This document shows, piece after piece, positions 5,662 to 12,691 of a DNA stretch of 15,964 nt. Position 1 is the first letter of the stretch. Each line of letters begins with the position of its first letter. The position numbers and the translations under genes are program-made. The DNA is from JACNLN01 sp964626495 (lineage in GTDB: Bacteria > Fidelibacterota > Marinisomatia > Marinisomatales > CAZVFT01): the NCBI GenBank assembly GCA_964626495.1, contig CAZVFT010000059.1, forward strand, positions 1 to 15,964, given 5' to 3'. The notes beneath the pieces are model-generated. The model saw only the letters and a program-made list of their open reading frames with translations, was not told where the DNA came from and ran no database searches.

Positions 5662-6950
5662 ATGCAGTTGATATGATATCTAAAAAACAGGCAGGGAAAG
5701 CTCATACTCTAAGTGAAATAGAACATTTTATTCAAGGCTATACTCGTGGGGATGTTCTGGATGCAGAAATGTCTGCCTGGTTGATGGCGGTATATTTCAA
5801 AGGAATGAATGATGAAGAAATAATAGCATTGCTTAAAGCAATGATCAACTCAGGAAAACAGATGAATTTCCAACGCCTTCCCAATTTTGTAGCAGATAAA
5901 CACAGTACTGGGGGAGTTGGAGATAAAGTATCCATCATTCTTGGTCCTTTAATGGCATCGGTAGGTCTGGCAATTCCTATGATCTCTGGCAGAAGTCTGG
6001 GACATACAGGCGGTACCCTCGATAAACTGGAATCCATCCCCGGCTATCGTACCGATCTTCCTCTCCGCCATTTCCGCCAGATTGTGGAGGAGGTGGGAAT
6101 CAGTATGATCGGGCAAACCAACAAGATATGTCCAGCGGATAAAAAAATGTACGCTCTCCGGGACGCTACATCCACTATTCATTCTATTCCTCTCATCGTC
6201 AGCAGCATTATGAGTAAAAAAATTGCTGAAGGAATTCAGGGGCTTGTTATTGACCTCAAGGTGGGAGCTGGTGCTTTTATGCACGATATGGAGGAGGCAA
6301 ATGAGCTGGCAGAAAAACTCAAGATGGCAGGCGAATATTTTGGTGTTTCCACAAATATCATTTTTACCAATATGGATCAACCTTTAGGAGAATATGCTGG
6401 ATTGTGGTGTGAAATCAAAGAATGTATCCAAGCGCTGCAAGGAAAAGGATCTGATGACCTTATGGATGTAACGTATACTCTGGGGAATTCTCTTTTGCTC
6501 CAATCAAAAATAGCGAAAGACAAGGAAGAAGCCGAAAACATCCAGCGGCGGCACCTTTCCAATGGAAGTGCATACAAAAAATTTGTAGAAATGGTAAAAG
6601 CACACGGTGGTGATCCCTCTTTCATCGAAAACCCGGATATGTACAAAAAACCACGTTATGTTGGTGAACTTACAGCAAATCATGATGGATATATTGTTTC
6701 TATGGACACATTCCAAATAGGGTTAAGCGTAAATGATCTCACAATCCTCCACCACCACGGAAAACGTAATAAAGACAACAGTGGCGGTATTCGTTTCCAC
6801 AAAAAAATAGGGGAACAAGTCAAAAAGGGTCAGGTCATTGCTACCTGTTTTGGAAATGAAAAGTCGAGAGTTAACCGTATTAAATCCAAACTGACAAAAA
6901 CCATTAAAATTGGTGAGACACCCCCGCCACCCCTCGTCCTTTTTTTGTGA
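5658..6950 (+). CDS. pyrimidine-nucleoside / thymidine phosphorylase
   Basis: A 430-residue cytosolic enzyme of nucleoside salvage, splitting thymidine or uridine with phosphate to the base and (deoxy)ribose 1-phosphate. Residues 81-90 carry the phosphate-binding KHSTGGVGDK (K81, H82, S83). The family signature SGRSLGHTGGTLDKLE spans 110-125. R168, S183 and K187 fall where E. coli thymidine phosphorylase has R171, S186 and K190, and DLKVGAGAF (199-207) follows. The C-terminal third matches the biotinyl-like PYNP domain (YVGELTANHDGYI, then GGIRFHKKIGEQVKKGQ). Length is normal for the family. It overlaps the permease gene by ATGA, with AAAGGTG about 7 nt upstream, so it is translationally coupled. 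The last residues (PPPPLVLFL) are short of the usual PLI-E-I ending, perhaps because repeat-rich DNA begins just after the stop. Thymidine versus uridine preference cannot be read here. Confidence 0.93.
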   Translation: MNAVDMISKKQAGKAHTLSEIEHFIQGYTRGDVLDAEMSAWLMAVYFKGMNDEEIIALLKAMINSGKQMNFQRLPNFVADKHSTGGVGDKVSIILGPLMASVGLAIPMISGRSLGHTGGTLDKLESIPGYRTDLPLRHFRQIVEEVGISMIGQTNKICPADKKMYALRDATSTIHSIPLIVSSIMSKKIAEGIQGLVIDLKVGAGAFMHDMEEANELAEKLKMAGEYFGVSTNIIFTNMDQPLGEYAGLWCEIKECIQALQGKGSDDLMDVTYTLGNSLLLQSKIAKDKEEAENIQRRHLSNGSAYKKFVEMVKAHGGDPSFIENPDMYKKPRYVGELTANHDGYIVSMDTFQIGLSVNDLTILHHHGKRNKDNSGGIRFHKKIGEQVKKGQVIATCFGNEKSRVNRIKSKLTKTIKIGETPPPPLVLFL

Positions 6951-7150
6951 TAGGGAAGTACGACAAGCAACTCTACCAGTAGCTTAAGAGAGGACCTGCC
7001 TGTCGAATATTGGCTAAACTTAGTAACTAACATTTCTCACTTCAAAACGTGATTTATAACCTCTTATGTTTTGTAAATCCTTCGTTATTCCTGTGTTTTG
7101 CTATGGTAAACAGGTATTCCTCTCAAAACTTTGTATCCGATATAAAAGGT

Positions 7151-7220
7151 AAATCCTGAAGGGATGTAATGATTCTTAGCTGTTTATACAATATGATTTC
7201 AAACCCTGAAAGGGTGAAAT
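7151..7220. repeat. two degenerate direct repeats, 50-bp period
   Basis: AAATCCTGAAGGGATGTAAT at 7151-7170 and AAACCCTGAAAGGGTGAAAT at 7201-7220 align with a few substitutions and a one-base shift. Each forms a small hairpin (CCCT/AGGG type). Their start points are exactly 50 bp apart. Short CCCTGAAAGGG-type intergenic repeats are, from memory, common in Bacteroidota-like genomes. Confidence 0.55.
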
Positions 7221-7275
7221 ATAAATCACTTTTACTTTCTTAACATTCGTTGACATTGCTCCAAATAATCTATTT

Positions 7276-7328
7276 GTACTTTTGTCTTGTCCGTCGGCAG
7301 CCGGACTCCTTCGGAGATACAAAAGTAC
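7276..7328. repeat. 10-bp inverted repeat around a GC-rich core
   Basis: GTACTTTTGT (7276-7285) and ACAAAAGTAC (7319-7328) are perfect reverse complements. The 33-nt core holds CTCC-TTC-GGAG and GGCAGCCGGA motifs, the latter echoed by the TCCGGC-AGCC-GCCGGA hairpin at 7397-7412. The whole could extrude as a compound cruciform. No coding content. Confidence 0.6.
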
Positions 7329-7442
7329 CAAAAAATCAAGATCGGTTTAAAAATGTTGCTAAAATTCTACAAAAACACCTAAAAAATAAAAACTCATCCG
7401 GCAGCCGCCGGATTCAAACCCCAGCACGGTATTTCTTCCCTA

Positions 7443-7475
7443 CCTGCCCGAAAGATGTCAGGCGGGCGGGGCAGG
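7443..7475. repeat. CCTGCCC-family palindrome
   Basis: CCTGCCC (7443-7449) and GGGCAGG (7469-7475) form a 7-bp stem around a 19-nt loop containing GGCGGGC. The left flank TACCTGCCCG is shared with the elements at 1513 and 9932. It lies within the 6958-7676 repeat block. Confidence 0.65.
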
Positions 7476-7651
7476 CATTTATTTTTCTTAACGGTATTTT
7501 CATAGAATTTCTTAACGCCATTTTTAAAATGGTCATTTTTCAGTTTAACTATATTTTGGCTCATTTTTGAGTTATAAATGTCGTTAAATACAGATTATAT
7601 TACAGTTGTATTATTAATATGAAGTGAGAAATATGTATTAGTAATAAAACT

Positions 7652-7673
7652 CGACAAGCTTGGTAGCTTGTCG
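7652..7673 (-). terminator. putative intrinsic terminator of the PBP1A gene
   Basis: A perfect 9-bp stem, CGACAAGCT (7652-7660) and AGCTTGTCG (7665-7673), with a 4-nt loop. On the minus strand it lies 13 nt after the PBP stop codon and is followed by AGTTTTATT. On the plus strand it is trailed by A residues, so the minus-strand direction fits better. The same arm sequence also forms the right end of the repeat block, so it may be a repeat reused as terminator. Confidence 0.6.
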
Positions 7674-7686
7674 CACAAAAAAATAA

Positions 7687-9864
7687 TCAATAATTGTAAT
7701 TACTCCGCCCGCGATTTCGACGGGTAGCAGCTTCGCTATGAATTTTACAATAACTAGTCGGTGCATATTTTGATATAAATATTTCTTTTTCGATAGGACA
7801 ATATTTTGTTGGGAGATTTTTCGTTATTTTACAGATATCGATTTCTACTACTCCTTCTGGTTTCACAAAATCGTTTAATTCCCAATAAAGACTGTCGTAA
7901 ACCGTTTTCATAAACATTGCCCAAGCTGGAAGAGCTGCGCGACTGCCATCCTGCTTTTCCCCAAGACTGACCCTTGGATCATCCACACCAAACCATACAC
8001 CAGCTGCTAAATCGGGAGTGAACCCAATAAACCATGTGTCGGTCCATCCTTGGGTTGTTCCAGTCTTTCCACCAGCCGGACGATTAAATCGATACCGCCA
8101 ACGGATACTCCCGCCTGTCCCTTTGTCCACGACTGTCTGCAGTAAATCCGCCATAACATAGGCTGTTTCCTCACTTAGTACCTCTTCACGCTGAGGGTCA
8201 TATTCTTTCAGAATAACACCAAATCTGTCAACAATCTTCCTGATGGCGAATGGTTTACAATATACTCCCTTATTAGCAAAAATGGCATAAGCTGCTGTCG
8301 CTTCGAGAGGGATGACTTCAGAAGTACCAAGAGCGATTGCATCCACAGCCCTGAGGGGAGTAGTAATGTGCATCTCTTTCGCTTGTTGAACCACCTGTTG
8401 AGGAGGGATCAGTTCCTGAACCAGCCGAACGGAAATAAGATTTTTAGACCATCTCAATCCATCCCGAAGTGTAGTAAGACCCCCAGTAGATCTATCATAG
8501 TTTTGTGGCATCCACTTCTCCCACTCTCCACTGGCATTCTGGACATTCAAGACCACAGGCTGATCCAATAACTGTTTAGTAACAGGATATCCGTTATCAA
8601 TTGCGGCGGTATAGATAAACGGTTTAAAGATGGATCCCGGTTGACGTTTCGCCTGAATAGCGCGATTAAACTGATCATAGTAATCAGGCCTACCGCCCAC
8701 CATTGCCTTGATTTCTCCTGTAGCTGGATCTATAGCCACAAAAGCTGTCTGTACCAGCAATTTATCCCGTAAATCTGGATAGAGTGGCAGCGAATCTTCC
8801 AGCATCATTTTTACCGAATCTTCAGGATAGATGCCGAGATAAGATAATTGTTCAAACTCCTCTCGATCCTGGTACAATCGATTGTTCAGAACGGATTGAT
8901 TTTTTTTCACCATTTTCAACACAGCTTCTTCCGCAAAAGCCTGAATTCTACTGTCCAGTGTGGTGAAAATCTCCAAACCATCACGGTAAATATCCACCCC
9001 AAGTTCCCTGTCCTCCTGTTCCAGAATCCGACGTATGTATTCGGTAAAGTAAGGAGCAATCCCTCTCTCATCTGTAGATTCCACAACGTCCAATTTCATC
9101 GCCCTTGCTTCATCATACTCAGACTGGGAGATCAATCCACGTTCGTTCATCAACCTGAGAACGGTATTCCTCCGCCTGATTGATTTCTCAGGATGATTGA
9201 CAGGACTATAATGGGCTGGCGCAGGAAGCACTCCTACGAGAAGAGCACATTCCTCTAAACTGAGATCTTGAGCGTTTTTCCGGAAATACCGCTTGGAAGC
9301 CGCTTGAACACCGTAGGTTCCATGTCCAAAATGGATGGAGTTGAGGTACATTTCAAGTATCTCATCTTTTGTGTAAGTCTTTTCAATCTGGATTGCTGTT
9401 AGAACTTCCTTAATTTTCCGCGTGATGGTTTTTCTAAATCCGATAGTGTCATATAGATTCCGAGCTAACTGCTGGGTAATGGAGCTAAATCCCTGCCGAT
9501 AACTCAGGGAGAGGGTATTTATCACGACTGCTCTGATGAAATCCCTTGTAGAGATTCCCCAGTGAGAACGGAATCGACGGTCTTCAGAGGCAGTCACTGC
9601 TTCCATCATATGTTGAGGTATGTTTTTCATATCCACAAACACCCGATGCTGGGTATAGAGTTCCTTGAGTAATACCCCATCAGCAGAATAGATGCGAGTT
9701 ACTAAATCGGGGTCAAAATTTTCCAGCTGCTCGAGTGAAGGAAGATCCACGGAGAGAATTTTGATATAGATCGCCAAACCAATCAAAACTACAAACCCCA
9801 CAAGTAACACATGAGTAATAATTCGAAACCACTCGGGAATGTTTTTTGTTTTCTTCTTTACCAT
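7687..9864 (-). CDS. penicillin-binding protein 1A, bifunctional peptidoglycan synthase
   Basis: A 725-residue class A PBP that polymerises lipid II into glycan strands and cross-links them in the periplasm. A short cytoplasmic start is followed by one membrane anchor (about 15-38). The GT51 domain (about 60-235) has catalytic E94 in TASEDRRF, the GFSSITQQLARN motif (125-136) and second glutamate E171 in EMYLN. The transpeptidase domain (about 375-650) has S411-x-x-K414 (QPGSIFKP), S473-K-N475 and K600-T-G-T603. The tail (678-710) contains three or more cysteines in C-x8-10-C-P and P-T-S-Y-C patterns, an extension seen in many homologues. An in-frame stop just upstream fixes the ATG at 9864; there is no ribosome-binding site, but TAGAAT (9879-9874) lies 9 nt before it. 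All catalytic residues are intact. Confidence 0.96.
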   Translation of the reverse strand: MVKKKTKNIPEWFRIITHVLLVGFVVLIGLAIYIKILSVDLPSLEQLENFDPDLVTRIYSADGVLLKELYTQHRVFVDMKNIPQHMMEAVTASEDRRFRSHWGISTRDFIRAVVINTLSLSYRQGFSSITQQLARNLYDTIGFRKTITRKIKEVLTAIQIEKTYTKDEILEMYLNSIHFGHGTYGVQAASKRYFRKNAQDLSLEECALLVGVLPAPAHYSPVNHPEKSIRRRNTVLRLMNERGLISQSEYDEARAMKLDVVESTDERGIAPYFTEYIRRILEQEDRELGVDIYRDGLEIFTTLDSRIQAFAEEAVLKMVKKNQSVLNNRLYQDREEFEQLSYLGIYPEDSVKMMLEDSLPLYPDLRDKLLVQTAFVAIDPATGEIKAMVGGRPDYYDQFNRAIQAKRQPGSIFKPFIYTAAIDNGYPVTKQLLDQPVVLNVQNASGEWEKWMPQNYDRSTGGLTTLRDGLRWSKNLISVRLVQELIPPQQVVQQAKEMHITTPLRAVDAIALGTSEVIPLEATAAYAIFANKGVYCKPFAIRKIVDRFGVILKEYDPQREEVLSEETAYVMADLLQTVVDKGTGGSIRWRYRFNRPAGGKTGTTQGWTDTWFIGFTPDLAAGVWFGVDDPRVSLGEKQDGSRAALPAWAMFMKTVYDSLYWELNDFVKPEGVVEIDICKITKNLPTKYCPIEKEIFISKYAPTSYCKIHSEAATRRNRGRSNYNY

Positions 9865-10161
9865 TAATTTTTCATTCTAGAACGAGTTAATTGTTTGAAT
9901 CTCCTTAACTCCCCGGTCATTAATGAGTAGCTACCTGCCCGCCGCTCACCAGTCTACTCCCTCGTCGGGAGGGCTGGCTGACAGACGGAGTGGAGCAGGC
10001 GGGCGTTTTACGAATTACGCAGCCTCGGCCCCGGGCGTCCCGCCATTGGGAGTCCATAGTCCTAGCCGTTCCGGCAACGGCTCAGCCCGTTGGGCGTTAC
10101 GCCCAGAGGGAGAGGCCCTACGGCGAGCCTTACGTTTTACCCACCTTTTTCTATTCCTCAG
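9865..10161. other. intergenic region between fumB and the PBP gene
   Basis: About 300 bp without a supported gene. The PBP-proximal 60 bp are AT-rich and hold the putative -10 (9874-9879). The rest is a GC-rich block (9931-10140) of nested hairpins. Overlapping plus-strand frames here run through palindromes and have no ribosome-binding site or protein-like composition. No T-tailed terminator for the kor-fum operon is visible. Confidence 0.65.
9931..10140. repeat. GC-rich structured block containing a CCTGCCC palindrome
   Basis: The first part (9931-10010) is a variant of the 1514 palindrome. TACCTGCCCGCC opens it and ACGGAGTGGAGCAGGCGGGC closes it (GCCCGCC 9937-9943 with GGCGGGC 9998-10004). 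Between them is an insert of about 35 nt with its own CTCCC/GGGAG hairpin (9957-9961/9967-9971). The second part adds AGCCGTT/AACGGCT (10064-10070/10076-10082) and TGGGCG/CGCCCA (10091-10096/10100-10105). The block is far more GC-rich than both neighbouring genes. It could be a composite repeat insertion or a structured RNA. Confidence 0.65.
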
Positions 10162-10740
10162 CTATATGCCCATTAACTCATTTGCCATTTCGTTGGACTT
10201 TTCTTTTATCTTTGTGTGCAGGGAGTTACCATGACTATCCATAGTGACCACTACCGGAAAATCCTTTACCTCAAGCACCCACATCGCTTCCGGAACACCA
10301 AACTCTTCCAGTTTGATCACATCCTGTACTTTTAAAACCGACTTCGCCAGCAGGGTAGCAGCACCGCCAACTGCATGAAGATACACGGCACCGTGATCTT
10401 TCAACGCTGCCAGCGTTTTTTCTCCCATTCCTCCTTTTCCAATGACACCACGAAGACCATATGCTTTCAGCACATCTCCCTGATAAGGCTCTTCACGGAT
10501 TGAAGTCGTAGGACCCGCTGCCACGAATATCCATTCATCATCTTCTTTTTTCACCACAGGGCCACAATGATAGATTACTGTTCCTTTCAGTAAATCCCGG
10601 ATTTCATCGGGGTTTTCCTCAATCATCCAGACATGGGCGGCATCCCGACCGGTTACCATAATTCCAGTCAAACTAACCTCATCTCCCACCTTTAACTCAC
10701 GAATATCTTGCTCTGTGACAGGAAGCTGTAATTTAATCAT
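10162..10740 (-). CDS. fumB: class I fumarate hydratase, beta (C-terminal) subunit
   Basis: A 192-residue partner of the Fe-S alpha subunit in the reversible hydration of fumarate to malate. It covers the C-terminal domain of class I fumarases and the related tartrate dehydratase TtdB (about 200 aa). Visible conserved stretches are TGRDAAH (30-36), YHCGP (57-61), AAGPTTSIREEPY (74-86), GKGGMG (101-106), AVGGAA (123-128) and GVPEAMWVLEV (148-158). It overlaps the alpha gene by 8 nt (ATGATTAA). An unusually complete ribosome-binding site, AGGAGGTGAT, lies inside the alpha gene with 6 nt between AGGAGG and the ATG. The symbol follows subunit order and is not E. coli FumB. L-tartrate dehydratase activity cannot be excluded, but the kor neighbours favour fumarase. 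Confidence 0.92.
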   Translation of the reverse strand: MIKLQLPVTEQDIRELKVGDEVSLTGIMVTGRDAAHVWMIEENPDEIRDLLKGTVIYHCGPVVKKEDDEWIFVAAGPTTSIREEPYQGDVLKAYGLRGVIGKGGMGEKTLAALKDHGAVYLHAVGGAATLLAKSVLKVQDVIKLEEFGVPEAMWVLEVKDFPVVVTMDSHGNSLHTKIKEKSNEMANELMGI

Positions 10741-11620
10741 AAATCACCTCCTTTTCTGAAAAGACCATAGTATGACGGCGATCCGCCCAGCACATATAGG
10801 CAATGGAAACAAAAAACGATGCTGGTAACCGGTGGGCAGATCCAATTTTGACTCCCAGGACAGTCGTCTTTCCACCAAATCCCATGGGTCCTATTCCCAA
10901 TTTATTCAAATCTGTGTACAATCTCTCCTCCATCTTTGCCAGCTCAAAATCTGGATTTGTATCCGTAAGTTTCCTGAACAGTTGTTTTTTCGCAATGATC
11001 GTTCCGATGACACGATCCCCGCCAATACCAACACCTATCACTCCCGGTGCACATCCCAATCCCTGTGCCTGGGTGACGGCATCCACAACACATTTGTAGA
11101 CACCTTCCAGGTTTCTGCCTGCCTTTAACCGATTATTAGGAAGTTTATATTGTGCCGACACATTCTCACTTCCGCCTCCCTTCAATGCGAGCTGAATCTT
11201 TATGGCTGGTTGATCCCACTCTTCAAAATGAATATATGGTGACATCACTCCCGTGTTATCCCCGGAATTTTTTCCGCTCACCGAATCCACGGCATTAGGA
11301 CGTAAAATAGCCTTCTGAGTTGCAATTTTCGTGGCTTCAATAATGGCATTTTCCACCTTACGCAAGGAAATCCCTTCCGGGATAGTTACATAATGAATAT
11401 TAGTACCCGTATCCTGGCAGACTGGGGTGCTGTCCTTCTTTGCCATGGTGGCGTTTTGAAGCATAACGCCCAGTACCGACTGAGCTGGACTGCCGTCTTC
11501 TTCATTTTCCTGTGCCTGACGCATGGCTTCAATAACGTCCTCGGGAAGATCAGCGGATGTGAGACGGATCAGCTCAACGACTGCATCCCGGAAATTATCA
11601 ACATTTAGTTCAAATCCCAT
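10733..11620 (-). CDS. fumA: class I fumarate hydratase, alpha (N-terminal, Fe-S) subunit
   Basis: A 295-residue subunit binding the labile [4Fe-4S] cluster that activates substrate. The three expected cluster cysteines are present: C68 in PVCQDTG, C190 in GLGCAPG and C277 in MCWADRR. Other family hallmarks are SGKNSGDNTG (115-124), KGGGSEN (147-153), GVGIGGDR (196-203), GIGPMGFGG (242-250) and AHRLPASFFVSI. I chose ATG 11620 because GGAGG sits 5 nt upstream; the ATG at 11632 would bury that site. Such enzymes are oxygen-sensitive, consistent with the ferredoxin-dependent genes ahead of it. The gap to korB is 42 bp and the overlap with the beta gene is 8 bp. The symbol denotes the alpha subunit of the two-subunit form. 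Confidence 0.94.
   Translation of the reverse strand: MGFELNVDNFRDAVVELIRLTSADLPEDVIEAMRQAQENEEDGSPAQSVLGVMLQNATMAKKDSTPVCQDTGTNIHYVTIPEGISLRKVENAIIEATKIATQKAILRPNAVDSVSGKNSGDNTGVMSPYIHFEEWDQPAIKIQLALKGGGSENVSAQYKLPNNRLKAGRNLEGVYKCVVDAVTQAQGLGCAPGVIGVGIGGDRVIGTIIAKKQLFRKLTDTNPDFELAKMEERLYTDLNKLGIGPMGFGGKTTVLGVKIGSAHRLPASFFVSIAYMCWADRRHTMVFSEKEVIYD
10743..10752 (-). promoter_or_regulatory. full-length Shine-Dalgarno site for the fumarase beta gene
   Basis: AGGAGGTGAT, complementary to most of the 16S rRNA 3' tail, sits within the end of the alpha gene with AGGAGG 6 nt before the beta ATG. It sets the beta start and should give strong internal initiation in addition to coupling through the 8-nt gene overlap. 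Confidence 0.8.
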
Positions 11621-11662
11621 TTTTACCTCCATTTACTAAAAATATTTAATTGATACCTTGGA

Positions 11663-12688
11663 CTACTCAACATGCCAGATGCCACCGGACATTACCAATT
11701 TTTTAAAATCCCCCTTTCTCTGACTCTTCATTGCCTTTTGAATCTGGTTGTCGAGCATATCTTCATATACAGGTTCGTCCACGGCGTAAAGAACTCCGAT
11801 GGGCGTGGGTAGATCACCCCGATAGGTAAAATGACTGAGAATAGATGCAATAATCCAGTCCGTTTCATCGTGTATTAGTACATCATTCTTACCCCACTCA
11901 TCTCCTAATTCGATCACTTTCGGGACATTTCCATCCAGGTGAATCCCTTTGTTCCTTTCTTTTCCAAAAAGCATTGGCTTTCCATGTTCCAGGATCAACA
12001 CGTGGTCGTCCTTGGTGTTCTTATCGGTGAGGAATCGAAATTCCCCATCGTTAAAAATCAGACAGTTCTGGTAAATTTCAAGGAAAGATGTTCCGTGATG
12101 GTAATATGCGCGGGAGATTATATTCTGCATATGATGTGTTTCCCGATCAATCGTCCGAGCCACAAATGTGGCATCTGCTCCAAGGGCAAGAGCTGGTGGA
12201 TTGAAAGGTCTGTCCAGAGAACCCATAGGGGTTGATGTTGTTACTTTACCCAGTTCAGAAGTGGGAGAATATTGTCCCTTAGTCAATCCATAAATCCGGT
12301 TGTTAAACATTAAGAGATTGATATCCAGATTCCGTCGCATGAGATGGATGGTATGATTCCCCCCAATGGAGAGGGCATCTCCGTCTCCGGTCACCACCCA
12401 CACGGACAGTTCAGGATTTGCCAGCTTGACCCCCGCTGCAATAGCAGGAGCCCGACCGTGAATCGTATGAAATCCGTACGTATCAATATAGTAAGGAAAC
12501 CGACTGGAACATCCAATCCCGGAAATAAATACGAATTTTTCTTTCGATATCCCGAAATCAGGAAATTTACGCTGGGTTTGTGCCAGGATAGAATAATTCC
12601 CACATCCCGGACACCAGCGGACAGTCTGATCCGAAACAAAATCCATTCGAGTCAGAGGTTGTGGTTTTATCAGTTCTGATTTAGCCAT
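11663..12688 (-). CDS. korB: 2-oxoglutarate:ferredoxin oxidoreductase, beta subunit
   Basis: A 341-residue thiamine diphosphate-binding subunit of KorAB, interconverting 2-oxoglutarate plus CoA with succinyl-CoA and CO2 using ferredoxin. C26 and C29 (WCPGCGNYS), C60 (GIGCSSRFPYY) and C209 (YQNCLIFNDG) match the four ligands of the single [4Fe-4S] cluster in archaeal two-subunit 2-oxoacid oxidoreductases. The ThDP/Mg site is GDGDALSIGGNH (101-112), followed by FNNRIYGLTKGQ (128-139). HGRAPAIAAGVKLANP (78-92) is typical of the family. The start lies 3 nt after the korA stop. 2-oxoglutarate is preferred over pyruvate as substrate because of the two-subunit layout and the fumarase neighbours; this is inference from family and context. 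Confidence 0.93.
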   Translation of the reverse strand: MAKSELIKPQPLTRMDFVSDQTVRWCPGCGNYSILAQTQRKFPDFGISKEKFVFISGIGCSSRFPYYIDTYGFHTIHGRAPAIAAGVKLANPELSVWVVTGDGDALSIGGNHTIHLMRRNLDINLLMFNNRIYGLTKGQYSPTSELGKVTTSTPMGSLDRPFNPPALALGADATFVARTIDRETHHMQNIISRAYYHHGTSFLEIYQNCLIFNDGEFRFLTDKNTKDDHVLILEHGKPMLFGKERNKGIHLDGNVPKVIELGDEWGKNDVLIHDETDWIIASILSHFTYRGDLPTPIGVLYAVDEPVYEDMLDNQIQKAMKSQRKGDFKKLVMSGGIWHVE

Positions 12689-12691
12689 AGG

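Larger units (their letters stand above)
6958..7676. repeat. candidate non-autonomous element bounded by inverted repeats
   Basis: The left end begins GTACGACAAGC (6958-6968) and the right end, read on the other strand, begins GTGCGACAAGC (7676-7666), a 10/11 match. Further in, ATTTCTCACTTC (7032-7043) is matched perfectly by GAAGTGAGAAAT (7621-7632). The sequence between these blocks is partly alignable, with TACCA and AGCTT shared and a longer spacer on the left. No transposase is encoded and no target-site duplication is obvious. It may be a decayed MITE-like element, or two copies of one dispersed repeat in opposite orientation. Confidence 0.45.
6951..7686. other. gene-free, repeat-rich intergenic region
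   Basis: About 735 bp between convergent genes, with no protein-like reading frame on either strand. A 106-codon frame on the plus strand (7250-7570) translates repeats and hairpins and has no ribosome-binding site. The region is bounded by inverted sequences (6958-7043 and 7621-7676). Inside are two 50-bp-spaced CCTGAA...GGG repeats, a 10-bp inverted repeat around 7276-7328, a TCCGGC/GCCGGA hairpin (7397-7412) and a CCTGCCC palindrome (7443-7475). Confidence 0.75.

Noticed and set aside
5658..6950. Anthranilate phosphoribosyltransferase instead of nucleoside phosphorylase
   Set aside because: The fold is shared, but the KHSTGGVGDK and SGRSLGHTGGTLDKLE motifs and the C-terminal PYNP domain are specific to pyrimidine-nucleoside phosphorylases.
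7250..7570. 106-codon plus-strand frame
   Set aside because: It runs through inverted repeats and a palindrome, has no ribosome-binding site and no domain; more likely a repeat than a gene.
9923..10244. Two overlapping plus-strand frames of 103 and 84 codons
   Set aside because: Composition reflects the GC-rich palindromic block and they run into antisense of the fumarase beta gene.
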